A stretch of DNA of 64,000 bases from Aquiluna sp. (lineage in GTDB: Bacteria > Actinomycetota > Actinomycetes > Actinomycetales > Microbacteriaceae): the NCBI GenBank assembly GCA_018402685.1, contig JAGYIJ010000002.1:186001-250000 (forward strand), in the 5' to 3' direction. The notes under the pieces were generated by a model that ran no database searches, was not told the origin of the DNA, and saw nothing but the letters and a program-made list of their open reading frames with translations. A program made the position numbers and the translations under genes. Positions 18,236-27,322 of the stretch are shown here, in pieces (the first letter of the stretch is position 1; each line of letters starts with the position of its first letter).

Positions 18236-19435
18236 AGTTAGACAAGCCAAGACGAGAAACAATCATGGTTACCGACTTCTCAGGGGTTCAAGAGTTGATT
18301 ACCCAGCTATCCGAAAATGAGGGTTCAATCTCGATTGATGCCGAGCGGGCAAGCGGATTTCGTTACTCCCAAAGGGCCTATCTAATTCAACTGTCGCTGC
18401 GCGATAAAGAGATCTTCATGGTGGATCCGATTGTTCTTAGGTGAGGTAGCCGAGGGCTGGAACATAGAACTTGCAAAACAGCTAAATGATCGCACCTGGA
18501 TTCTGCATGCCGCGACTCAGGACCTGCCCTGCCTGGCAGAGCTTGGTTTCATGCCAAAGGCAATTATCGACACCGAGCTTGGAGCCCGGCTAGCCGGCTT
18601 TGAGAGGGTCGGACTGGGTTCGCTGGCTGCAGAACTCCTCGAAATCGAACTTGCCAAGGAGCACTCTGCTGCCGACTGGTCGCTTAGACCACTGACGCAG
18701 GCAATGCTGGACTACGGAGCACTTGATGTTGACATCCTCCACGAGCTTTGGGACGCGGTGGAGGCAAACCTCTCCGAACAGAACAAGCTTGGCTGGGCTC
18801 AAGAGGAATTTGATCACCTTTTGAGCTTTAGGCCAAAGGCTCAACTCCCCGAACCTTGGAGAAGTCTGCCTGGACTATCCAAAATCAAGGACGAGCAAAA
18901 GCTAAAGATCGCGGCCAGCCTGTGGCTGACTCGTGATCGAATCGCTAGAGCCGAGGACATCGCCCCAGGAAGGTTGGTGCCCGACCGCTCCATCATGGCG
19001 GCAGTGGAGCAAAAACCACGCAGCAAGCGTGAGCTTGCAAGCAACAAGGCATTTCAGGGTCGCGCATCCAGAACTCGACTTGGTGACTGGTGGGAAGCTA
19101 TCGAGAATGCCCCTGCTGTCGTCATTGACGAAAACCCTGAGCGGGGTAATGGGATACCAAACCACCGCAGTTGGGAGAAGCGCTTCCCCGAAGCACACAT
19201 TCGTCTCAACGCGGTTAGACCGCTGATGGCGGAGCTAGCGACCGAGCTAAAACTGCCGATCGAGAATCTACTAACCCCCGATTATCTTCGAAGAGTCATG
19301 TTCGAGCCCAGCAAAGACATTGCTGCTCAGCTCAGTGAGCTAGGCGCGAGACCATGGCAAGTCGACACGGTGCTGCCGATTATTACAGCCGGTCTGATTC
19401 AAGCTCAGCCTGCGATTGACTCTCTAACGGCTTAG
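18232..19435 (+). CDS. rnd: Ribonuclease D with HRDC domain (frame-broken at about 18438)
   Basis: A DEDD-family 3'-5' exonuclease for structured RNAs. The first fragment carries exonuclease motif I (SIDAERASGFRYSQRAYLIQ, the DxE pair) and stops at 18444; the second carries motif II (WILHAATQDLPCL) and motif III (YGALDVDIL), followed by an HRDC domain (about residues 210-290) and a C-terminal helical region. Dropping one A in CTTAGGTGAGG joins them as VDPIVLGEVAEGW. The full product is about 400 residues. Start TTG 18232 overlaps the DUF3000 stop and has GAGG upstream; ATG 18265 is an alternative. Its 3' end overlaps dxs by 53 bases in convergent orientation. Confidence 0.88.
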
Positions 19436-21320
19436 CGTGAGGGAGCTTCGAGCCCAGCACCTGCGCCACGATGTCTCTGGCGATTGATTTAGCCGTTAGC
19501 CCCAGTCGTTCCAAGATCTCCTCGCGCTCGGCGTGCTCTAGGAACTCAGCCGGAATACCAACCTCGTTCAAGCCAGTGTCGACCTCGTTCTCCCTAAGGT
19601 CTTGACGCAGCCTGGTTCCAAAGCCACCAACTCGGACACCGTCTTCCAAGGTGACTACGAGCCTGTGGTCGGCAGCGAGTCCAATTAGATCCTTGGAGAT
19701 CGGAAGCACCCACCTTGGATCCACAACCGTTGCACCGATTCCCTGATCGGCAAGCATCTTGGCGACCTCGATGGCGGTGTTAGCGAAGCTGCCAACAGCA
19801 ACCAGTAGAACATCCTTGCTTGGTGCCTGGTACAAAAGGTCAACTCCCCCGGGCATCCTGCGGATCGCCTCAATTGGCAATGGAATGCTGCCCTTGGGGA
19901 ATCTCACAACGCTAGGGGCGTCCTCAATGGCGATTGCCTCTCTTAGCTCTTCCTGCAATCGAATACCGTCACGCGGGGCAGCAATGGCTATCCCCGGCAC
20001 AACCTGCAAAATTGAGAGATCCCAGACCCCGTGATGTGACGCGCCATCCGGGCCAGTGATGCCCGAACGATCTAGAACGAAGGTAACCCCGGCCTTGTGT
20101 AATGCGACATCCATCAAGAGCTGATCAAACGCCCTGTTTAGGAAGGTCGAGTAGATCGCAACCACCGGATGCAACCCACCAAATGCCATGCCGGCCGCTG
20201 ATGCGACCGCGTGCTGCTCGGCAATACCGACATCAAACACTCGGTCAGGGTACTTGGCTGCAAACTTGTGAAGCCCAACTGGAATTAGCATGGCGCCGGT
20301 AATGCCGACAACCTTTTCATTCTGAGATGCAATCTCGACCATCTCGTCTGCAAATACAGAAGTCCAGGAGGGAGTCGAGCTCTTTTTGATTGGCAAACCA
20401 CTCTCGGCGTCGATTTGGCCCACCGCATGAAACTGGTCCGCTTCGTCACTGAGTGCAGGGTTGTAGCCGCGTCCCTTTTGGGTAACGGCGTGCACGATAA
20501 CCGGAGCATTTAGGCTCTTTGCCCTAGTTAGAGCCTCCTCCATTGCACCAAGATCATGACCATCGATTGGACCGATGTATTGGATGCCGAGATTTGGGAA
20601 AATCCCCCTTGGCGCGCTTTGGCTAAAGAATCCGTCAAAGCCGGCGTGAATCGAATTAAAAAGGGCAAGGCCTGGTCTTCCAAAGACAGAGAAGACCTTC
20701 TTGGAGATGTGGTAGCCGCGGCGATACCAGGCCTCGGTTCGCATCGTGCTCAGGGTCTTGGCAAGACCTCCAATGGTTGGCGCATAGGAGCGACCATTGT
20801 CATTGACCACGATCACGAGCTTGCGATCGTTGTCATCAGTGATGTTGTTCAGCGCCTCCCAGCTCATGCCTCCAGTCAGGGCGCCATCACCAATCACTGC
20901 GACAACGTGGCGGTCCTTTTGACCGGTTGCCCCGAATGCTCTTGATATGCCATCGGCCCATGACAGCGAAGACGATGCATGGGAGGACTCAACAATGTCG
21001 TGTTCGGACTCCGCTCGCTGCGGGTAGCCAGCGATGCCGCCCTTTTGGCGCATCGAAGAGAGATCTTTTCTGCCCGTCAGGAGTTTGTGAACATAGCTCT
21101 GGTGGCCAGTGTCATAGACAATGGCATCGCTCGGTGAGTCAAAAACCCTGTGCAGTGCCACGGTTATTTCAACCACGCCTAGGTTCGGACCCAGGTGCCC
21201 GCCGGTCTTAGAAACCGACTCGATTAGGTACTCACGGATCTCTTGGCACAGGGCAACCAACTCGAGCTTGCTAAGACCATCCAGGTCTCTTGGTGTGTTG
21301 ATGCGCTCTAGAAAACTCAC
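19383..21320 (-). CDS. dxs: 1-deoxy-D-xylulose-5-phosphate synthase
   Basis: First enzyme of the MEP isoprenoid pathway: condenses pyruvate and glyceraldehyde 3-phosphate using TPP. The 645-residue protein has the thiamine-pyrophosphate motif GDGALTGGMSWEALNN (about residue 148), the GHLGPNLGVVE and YDTGHQSYVHK blocks, the transketolase central region DVGIAEQHAV and the C-terminal domain. Because PLP here is made by PdxST, DXP is needed for isoprenoids and thiamine only. The start is GTG at 21320. The C-terminus overlaps rnd on the other strand. Confidence 0.96.
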   Translation of the reverse strand: MSFLERINTPRDLDGLSKLELVALCQEIREYLIESVSKTGGHLGPNLGVVEITVALHRVFDSPSDAIVYDTGHQSYVHKLLTGRKDLSSMRQKGGIAGYPQRAESEHDIVESSHASSSLSWADGISRAFGATGQKDRHVVAVIGDGALTGGMSWEALNNITDDNDRKLVIVVNDNGRSYAPTIGGLAKTLSTMRTEAWYRRGYHISKKVFSVFGRPGLALFNSIHAGFDGFFSQSAPRGIFPNLGIQYIGPIDGHDLGAMEEALTRAKSLNAPVIVHAVTQKGRGYNPALSDEADQFHAVGQIDAESGLPIKKSSTPSWTSVFADEMVEIASQNEKVVGITGAMLIPVGLHKFAAKYPDRVFDVGIAEQHAVASAAGMAFGGLHPVVAIYSTFLNRAFDQLLMDVALHKAGVTFVLDRSGITGPDGASHHGVWDLSILQVVPGIAIAAPRDGIRLQEELREAIAIEDAPSVVRFPKGSIPLPIEAIRRMPGGVDLLYQAPSKDVLLVAVGSFANTAIEVAKMLADQGIGATVVDPRWVLPISKDLIGLAADHRLVVTLEDGVRVGGFGTRLRQDLRENEVDTGLNEVGIPAEFLEHAEREEILERLGLTAKSIARDIVAQVLGSKLPHAKPLESQSQAELESDRL

Positions 21321-21354
21321 GGTTTTATAAACATGGCGGGCTTAGGAAAACTTC

Positions 21355-24028
21355 CTAGGCGACCAAGCTCCTGAGCACATACTGCAAGATGCCACCGTTT
21401 CGGTAGTAGTCAGCTTCGCCTGGTGTGTCGATCCTCACAACAGCATCGAACTCGACGACCGCCTTACCCTCAGCTGAGTGAGAGGTGGGCTTAGCTATCA
21501 CTCTCACGCTCTTTGGGGTTACGCCATCGTTCAGAGCCTCTATGCCGATGAAATCGAATTCCTCTGTACCGTCTAGCCCGAGTGACTCTGCATTTTCACC
21601 CTTTGGATATTGCAATGGGAGAACTCCCATGCCAATCAGGTTGCTGCGGTGGATTCGCTCAAAGCTCTCAGCGATTACCACCTTGATGCCTAGCAGGCTG
21701 GTGCCCTTGGCTGCCCAGTCACGAGAAGAACCAGAACCGTACTCCTTGCCAGCAAGTGCAACAAGCGGCGTGGAGTTCTCTGCATAGGCCTCGGCTGCAT
21801 CAAAGATGAAGCTTTGCGGGCCATCTGCCTTGGTGAAGTCCCGGGTGTAGCTACCCTCGACATCACTAAGGAGCTGGTTGCGCAACCTGATGTTTGCGAA
21901 CGTGCCACGAATCATCACCTCGTGGTTACCGCGACGTGAACCATAGGAGTTGAAATCAACCCTCGAGATTCCTCGGTCTGCTAGATACTTACCAGCGGGT
22001 GAGTCTGCCTTGATTGAGCCGGCCGGTGAAATGTGATCGGTGGTGACCGAGTCGCCAAGCTTCACGAGAACACGCGCTCCTGAGACATCGGTCACAGGTG
22101 TGGTTTCTAGCTTCATGCCGTCGAAGTAGGGCGGGCGCTTTACATAGGTTGAATTCTCATCCCATTCAAAGATCGCGCCCTCTGGTGTTGGCAGCGACTT
22201 CCAGCGCTCATCGCCTTCAAAAACCGAGGCGTACTGGGTTGTGAACATCTCCGAATTGATTGAGGAGTCAATGGTGCTCTGAACTTCTTCTGGAGTAGGC
22301 CAGATGTCGGCCAGGAAGACATCGTTGCCACCCTGGTCCTGACCCAAGGCATCCTTGACAAAGTCGAAGTCCATCGTGCCGGCAAGTGAGTAGGCAATCA
22401 CAAGTGGTGGTGATGCCAGGTAGTTCATCTTCACATCGGGATTGATTCGACCTTCGAAGTTTCGGTTTCCGGACAGCACTGCCGTCACGGCAAGGTCGTT
22501 CTCGTTGATGGCATCTGAAATCTCAGCGTCCAAAGGACCAGAGTTACCGATACAGGTCGTGCAGCCATAACCAACCAGCTGGAAGCCAAGCTCATCTAGT
22601 GACTTGGTAAGTCCAGCCTTCTCGTAGTACTCGGTGACAACTTTTGAACCAGGAGCCAAAGAGGTCTTCACCCAGGGCTTTGCCCTGAGCCCCTTTTCGA
22701 CGGCCTTCTTGGCCAATAGTCCGGCGGCCAACATGACCGATGGGTTTGAGGTGTTGGTGCAGGAAGTGATAGAGGCGATGGTGACAGCCCCGTGGTCAAT
22801 CGCGAAGTCTTTACCCTTCACATTTGCAGGCGAGCTGTGGGCTGCGGTGTAGTTTTTGAGATCTCTTTCGAAGCTGCTCTTTGAGTTGCTTAGCTGAATG
22901 CGGTCCTGCGGGCGCTTTGGCCCTGCGATGGATGGAACCACGGTGGATAGGTCGAGCTCAAGGTACTCAGAGTAGACCGGTTCGATGCTTGGGTCATGCC
23001 ACAGCCCCTGAGCCTTGGTGTAATGCCTCGACGAGGTCGACCTGCTCCTTGGAGCGGCCTGTGATTCTCAGGTAGTCAAGAGTCACTTCGTCAATTGGGA
23101 AGATTGCAACCGTGGAACCGAACTCAGGCGACATGTTGCCAATGGTTGCTCGGTTTGCCAGCGGGACCTTGGTCACACCCTCACCGTAGAACTCAACGAA
23201 CTTTCCAACCACACCGTGCTGCCTGAGCATCTCGGTGATGGTCAAAACAACATCGGTTGCGGTTGCTCCAGTTGGGATGTTTCCAACCAGCTTGAAGCCA
23301 ACAACTCGAGGGATCAGCATTGAAACCGGCTGGCCAAGCATCGCCGCCTCGGCCTCGATTCCGCCTACTCCCCAGCCAAGAACACCAAGACCATTGACCA
23401 TGGTGGTGTGTGAGTCAGTACCGACACAGGAGTCTGGGTAGGCAACCAACTCACCGTCTTGCTCCTTGACCATGACGGTCCTAGCTAGGTATTCAATGTT
23501 GACCTGGTGAACGATTCCGGTTCCTGGTGGAACCACCTTGAAGTTATCGAATGCGGTTTGACCCCAGCGCAAGAACTGGTAGCGCTCGCCGTTGCGCTGG
23601 TATTCATACTCCACGTTGCGCTCAGCGGCATCCGCGGTGCCGGCAACATCAATGACGACGGAGTGGTCGATGACCATCTCGGCGGGTGCCAGCGGGTTGA
23701 TTTGCTGTGGGTCGCCGCCTAATTCCTTGACAGCCTCACGCATGGTGGCTAGATCGACGATGCATGGAACTCCGGTGAAGTCCTGCATGATCACTCTTGC
23801 TGGGCTGAACTGAATCTCGGTGTCGGGCTCCGCGCTTGGGTCCCAACTAATTAGCGCCTTGGCGTGAGCATCGGTGACATTTGCACCGTCGTGCGTCCGA
23901 AGCATATTCTCGAGAAGGATCTTCAGGCTGTATGGCAGCTTCTCGACGCCGAGCTCAGCCATGCTGAAGTAGTTATAGGTTTTGTTGCCAACCGAGAGCT
24001 TGCTGGCATTTTCGAAATTGTTGGACAT
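21355..24028 (-). CDS. acnA: Aconitate hydratase AcnA (frame-broken at about 23023)
   Basis: Aconitase isomerises citrate and isocitrate with a [4Fe-4S] cluster. The N-terminal part has the AcnA/IRP-type [14 protein letters not shown] and [20 protein letters not shown] blocks; the C-terminal part has the cluster cysteines in [12 protein letters not shown] and [12 protein letters not shown], and the swivel domain with [11 protein letters not shown] and [14 protein letters not shown]. Between them the frame breaks: after VDLVEA, one base (a T in GCATTACACC) must be dropped to continue [20 protein letters not shown]. The joined product is about 890 residues, normal for the family. GGAGGG precedes the ATG. 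Aconitase is central to the TCA cycle, so an inactive gene would be surprising. Confidence 0.93.
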
Positions 24029-24064
24029 GTAATTCCCTCCAGGTAACCCCCTAATCTACCCGAC

Positions 24065-24718
24065 TCAGGAAACCTTAATCCTCCTGAGCAGCACCCAAGT
24101 TAGAGCAAGCAGTCCTGCATACAGCGGCGCACCCATAACGGCCCTGGCTAGAGCAAGGGCCTCGACGGCTCCAGCGAAGTAAAGGGGCAGCTGAACAGCT
24201 AGTCGAGCAGAGAAAAAGCCCACCCAAATCAGAGTGACCAGACGAAGCCTTCTATAACTGGGTTTATGTTCGCGCCATCGGGCCAAACCAAATAGCAATT
24301 GCGCGACATATCCCATGATTGGTCTTCGAATCAGCACTGACACTAAAAGCACCGACCCATAGACCGCATTTGTGATGAATCCGGGGATGAAGTAGTCAGC
24401 TGCTTGCCCGCCATCCCGGAGCGCCAAAAAGGCAGCCAGCGCAATCGCTAGCGCTCCAACAATCGCCTGGGTGAGTGCTTTGCGCTGAATCAGCCTGATT
24501 GCAATGAATATCAGCGAGCTGCCCGCCGCGACGCCAACGGCAATCAGTGCGTCTTGAAAGATCGCGTAGCTAAAGGAGAACAGCGTGGCCGGTAGCACTG
24601 CTTCAAGAATTCCAAGCGGTCCGCCAATACTGTCCAACAGAGATTTCTTGTTTAGCTCATAGCCATTCTCAGTGTTCTCAAGACCGAGTTTTTTTGCAAC
24701 GTTCTCCTGGTTACTCAT
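24065..24718 (-). CDS. DUF3159 family membrane protein
   Basis: A 217-residue polytopic membrane protein with about six hydrophobic helices, of the DUF3159 family found in actinobacteria; function unknown. The start of the membrane region, DSIGGPLGILEAVLPATLFSF, is the family signature. The start codon overlaps the DUF3710 stop by 8 bases, so it is in the dut-DUF3710-DUF3159 operon, an order conserved in actinobacteria. An OB-fold gene that often sits between the two is absent. Confidence 0.82.
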   Translation of the reverse strand: MSNQENVAKKLGLENTENGYELNKKSLLDSIGGPLGILEAVLPATLFSFSYAIFQDALIAVGVAAGSSLIFIAIRLIQRKALTQAIVGALAIALAAFLALRDGGQAADYFIPGFITNAVYGSVLLVSVLIRRPIMGYVAQLLFGLARWREHKPSYRRLRLVTLIWVGFFSARLAVQLPLYFAGAVEALALARAVMGAPLYAGLLALTWVLLRRIKVS

Positions 24719-25271
24719 TGTTCTGCACTGGCAATCTCAAGGGCAACAGCTCGCCCGGAGGCAGGGCAATGTCGCCCCTACTAACGGCGGTGGTGCGGAA
24801 CACCTCGACCAACTTTCCGTAGTGGTAATCATCAAGACCAGGAGAGTTGATAACGCCACGCAAAAACCATCTCGGGCCATCAACGCCCATAAACCTGCTG
24901 TAGCGAACTTCCTTTTTCCCAGCGACTTCAACTGGCACGCTCGCATGTAGCTCCAGCCCCAACAGTCCCTGGTGTCTGGACGAGTTGCCATTTTGGGCTT
25001 TTAGTCCCGCCTCAATCGCGGTGATGGTTGTCAACCACAAGCCCTCGGACTTGCTCGCGGCAAATGCCTGCAGCTGCAACCGATGGCCGGAGAGCTCAAC
25101 GGTCAGGGCAACTATTTTCTTGGTGGTCTCTTCGACATCGGCGCGGATTTGAAGACCCTGTCTTGGCGCAATTCGGATGGAGCCAAAATCGAGATAAGGC
25201 GTCAGTAAGCCAATCTCTTCAATATCAAATGGGCCACCAGTGGCGCGATCTTGGGGGGCACTCTTGGTCAT
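24711..25271 (-). CDS. DUF3710 family protein
   Basis: A 186-residue soluble protein of the actinobacterial DUF3710 family; function unknown. The family blocks GPFDIEEI, YLDFGSIRIAP, LQLQAFAA and the C-terminal GPRWFLRGVI are present. It starts immediately after the dut stop with no gap and overlaps DUF3159, so the three are co-translated. Its constant pairing with dut suggests nucleotide or DNA metabolism but this is only association. Confidence 0.85.
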   Translation of the reverse strand: MTKSAPQDRATGGPFDIEEIGLLTPYLDFGSIRIAPRQGLQIRADVEETTKKIVALTVELSGHRLQLQAFAASKSEGLWLTTITAIEAGLKAQNGNSSRHQGLLGLELHASVPVEVAGKKEVRYSRFMGVDGPRWFLRGVINSPGLDDYHYGKLVEVFRTTAVSRGDIALPPGELLPLRLPVQNNE

Positions 25272-25703
25272 CTAGTTCTTCCCGGAGGAGCCAAAGCCGG
25301 TTTCACCCCTGGAGCTCTCAGGTAGCGCACTAACGGGGATAAACCGCGCTATCTCAATCCTTTGAAACAGTAGCTGCGCGATTCTGTCACCCTTTGCAAT
25401 CTCGAAGTCCTGATCCGAGGTGTTCAAAAGTGGAACCATAATCTCTCCGCGATAACCAGCATCTATGGTGCCAGGAGCATTAAGGACCGTGATGCCGTGC
25501 TTCACAGCCAAACCTGATCGGGGATGCACCAGACCGACATAGCCGTCTGGCATCGCGATCTTCACTCCGGTAGGAACAAGAGCCCTTTGGCCAGCACCAA
25601 GAACCAGTTGCTGGAAGGATCTCAGATCTGCTCCTGCGTCACCCGGCTTGGCGTAGCTTGGTTCAAAACCTGGCTCCGCTATTAATAAAACCTCTAAATG
25701 CAC
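25272..25703 (-). CDS. dut: Deoxyuridine 5'-triphosphate nucleotidohydrolase
   Basis: dUTPase hydrolyses dUTP to dUMP, keeping uracil out of DNA and supplying thymidylate synthesis. All five motifs of the trimeric family are visible: PGDAGADL, HPRSGLAVKHGI, NAPGTIDAGYRGEI, KGDRIAQLL and the C-terminal RGETGFGSSG. I start it at GTG 25703 (143 residues); upstream in-frame sequence is not family-like and overlaps the promoter. The start is only 22 bases from the divergent DUF3093 start, with a shared -10 element between; AAGGA abuts the GTG, so the leader would be about 5 bases. Confidence 0.93.
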   Translation of the reverse strand: MHLEVLLIAEPGFEPSYAKPGDAGADLRSFQQLVLGAGQRALVPTGVKIAMPDGYVGLVHPRSGLAVKHGITVLNAPGTIDAGYRGEIMVPLLNTSDQDFEIAKGDRIAQLLFQRIEIARFIPVSALPESSRGETGFGSSGKN

Positions 25704-25713
25704 TCCTTGAGCG

Positions 25714-25720
25714 TAATCTA
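25714..25720. promoter_or_regulatory. Interlocked divergent -10 boxes (TAATCTA) for dut and DUF3093
   Basis: Plus TAATCT (25714-25719) is 6 bases before the DUF3093 GTG; minus TAGATT (25720-25715) is 11 bases before the dut GTG. Both fit TANNNT and share five bases, and the whole gap between start codons is only 22 bases, so a shared opened region must serve both directions or one gene has a different start. Confidence 0.55.
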
Positions 25721-25725
25721 TTGAG

Positions 25726-26173
25726 GTGTCAAATCCCCTTTTTTCTGAGCGACTCAATCCGAGCGTGGGAACTGTGCTGGCGCTTTTACTTTCCTCACCA
25801 ATGGTTTTATTGGCAGCACTGCCTTTTGACCAGCTGCTTGCTTTCATCTTGGCCGTGCTGGTTCCGATGTCGCTCTTGGCCGTGAGTGTTCAGCTTGGCC
25901 CCCAAGATCGTGCTGACTGATCAGACCTTGCTGGTTGGCAAAATGGTGCTTCCGTTGTCTGTGCTAGGAGAGGCAAATTTCCTAGAGGGAGACCAGGCGA
26001 TTTTTGAGCGTGGCCCAGGATTGAGCCCCGGGTCTCAGCGGCTCTTTCGAGGCGACATCAGCTCTGTGGTGAAGATAATGATCACGGATGAAAACGATCC
26101 AACAGAATATGTTCTGTTCTCTTCTAGAAAGGGTGCGGATCTAGTGAGCGCACTCGATGCAAACAGGACCTAG
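25726..26173 (+). CDS. DUF3093 family membrane protein (frame-broken at about 25895)
   Basis: An actinobacterial DUF3093 protein, function unknown, of about 148 residues once joined. The first frame gives SERLNPSVGTVLALLLSSP, the family start with two hydrophobic helices; the second gives PKIVLTDQTLLVGKMVLPLSVLGEA and ends with PTEYVLFSSRKGADLVSAL, the family C-terminus. Removing one C from the CCCCC run near 25895 joins them. It is divergent from dut, as in other actinobacteria, and its 3' end overlaps the DUF4193 gene by 33 bases on the opposite strand. Confidence 0.75.
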
Positions 26174-26422
26174 CTTGGTCTTGGATGCGTGCTGCGATTG
26201 CGGCTTCACCAGGAAGCATTGCACGCAGGTGAACTCGTTTTCCTGAACCGGTAGGACTACTACCTCGAGCTCTTCATTTACAACATCGGGGATGGAGAAA
26301 CTGTCCGCGTTGTCACCGTCATCATCGCTGATCGTTGGTTTCGCGGGGATTCGTTCTTTGATTGCTTCCAGGGATTCGGTGTCGTCCTCGTTCTTGCGCT
26401 GGGCATCGTAATCAGTTGCCAT
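26141..26422 (-). CDS. DUF4193 zinc-ribbon protein
   Basis: A 93-residue acidic protein of the actinobacterial DUF4193 family. It starts MATDYDAQRKNEDD, has a long acidic middle, and ends in a probable zinc ribbon with CVQC and CIEC (about residues 65-91). I start at ATG 26422; upstream codons are not family-like. Function is unknown. It is divergent from sepH and convergent with DUF3093. Confidence 0.85.
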   Translation of the reverse strand: MATDYDAQRKNEDDTESLEAIKERIPAKPTISDDDGDNADSFSIPDVVNEELEVVVLPVQENEFTCVQCFLVKPQSQHASKTKLGPVCIECAH

Positions 26423-26510
26423 AAGCTGCGCCTTCCTGTTGCTCCATCGGCGTGAACTATGCCCTAGCAAGTCAATTTTTGCAAGTGAGGCTCGCCGAAT
26501 GGCAAATTAG

Positions 26511-26572
26511 TTCCAGCAAACTCACCGCTGGAAATAACCACCCATGGGTCGCTTTGGTGCCAAACTTCCAGC
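26511..26572. repeat. Three copies of TTCCAGC in the DUF4193-sepH gap
   Basis: TTCCAGC occurs at 26511-26517 and 26566-26572 in direct orientation (each followed by AAA) and inverted as GCTGGAA at 26527-26533. The first and inverted copies form a 7-bp dyad with a 9-base spacer. The last copy runs into the sepH ribosome site AAAGGAG. An operator or a stem-loop is possible. Confidence 0.4.
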
Positions 26573-26587
26573 AAAGGAGCCAGAACT

Positions 26588-27322
26588 ATGGAGCTAAGGT
26601 TTGTGGCACGGCAGAGTGACTACCTTCTTGTCGAGGCCGAGGATGGCACTAGCCACCAGTTGCTTATCGACGATCAACTCAAGGAAGCAATCAAGAACAC
26701 TCAGGAAATTGTTTCTTCAGGGATTGTTCCAAAAGACGTGCAAAACAAACTCCGCGCAGGTCTAAGCGTCGAAGAGGTTGCAGCCGAACTTGGTGTTACC
26801 GAATCCGCAATCGAACCATTTGCTGCGCCCATTCTGGATGAGATTCGTTACGTATTGCAGACCGCTCTTTCAACCGAGTTATCCGATGGGCAAAACATGA
26901 AGACCCTCGAGGAGCTAGTTACCCTGTCGCAGCCAGAGTCAAAGTTTTCAGCGCACCGTTCCGACAGCGGTTGGATCATCACCGCCAAGGGTGCACACAG
27001 CTACACCTGGTCCTATGACCCACGCGCAAAGTTACTCGAGGCAACTAGTGAGGCGGCAAAGAAGCTTGGCACTTTGCACAGCGCAAGAGATGTTGTGACA
27101 CAAACCGTTCCAGTTCGGACAGAGGAACCGAAAGTAGCTGCCGTTGATACTTTCGAGGATGCAGCTGAGTCGAGTGCCTCGGTTCATGATTTGGTTCAGG
27201 AGCTCCGCTCCAGAAGAGACGCCAAAGAGCAAGATCTCAAGCCCTCAAGTTCAAAGGGTCGGGCTTCGCTTCCAAGCTGGGATGAAATCGTCTCGGGTGC
27301 TCACCTTGACAGTGAAGACTAA
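26588..27322 (+). CDS. sepH: Septation protein SepH
   Basis: SepH is an actinobacterial cell-division protein that binds and stimulates FtsZ assembly. The 244-residue product has the N-terminal DUF3071 domain (ELRFVARQSDYLLVEAEDG start) with a helix-turn-helix region (LSVEEVAAELGVTESAIEPF, about residue 60), an Ala/Glu-rich linker, and the conserved C-terminal SLPSWDEIVSG tail. AAAGGAG lies 8 bases before the ATG. It is shorter than streptomycete homologues mainly in the linker. The stop codon overlaps the convergent phosphodiesterase gene by 4 bases. Confidence 0.9.
   Translation: MELRFVARQSDYLLVEAEDGTSHQLLIDDQLKEAIKNTQEIVSSGIVPKDVQNKLRAGLSVEEVAAELGVTESAIEPFAAPILDEIRYVLQTALSTELSDGQNMKTLEELVTLSQPESKFSAHRSDSGWIITAKGAHSYTWSYDPRAKLLEATSEAAKKLGTLHSARDVVTQTVPVRTEEPKVAAVDTFEDAAESSASVHDLVQELRSRRDAKEQDLKPSSSKGRASLPSWDEIVSGAHLDSED

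Noticed and set aside
10287-25900. Programmed ribosomal frameshifting as cause of the broken genes
   Set aside because: The sites do not share a slippery sequence, fall in unrelated genes that are not known for recoding, and are clustered in one part of the window.
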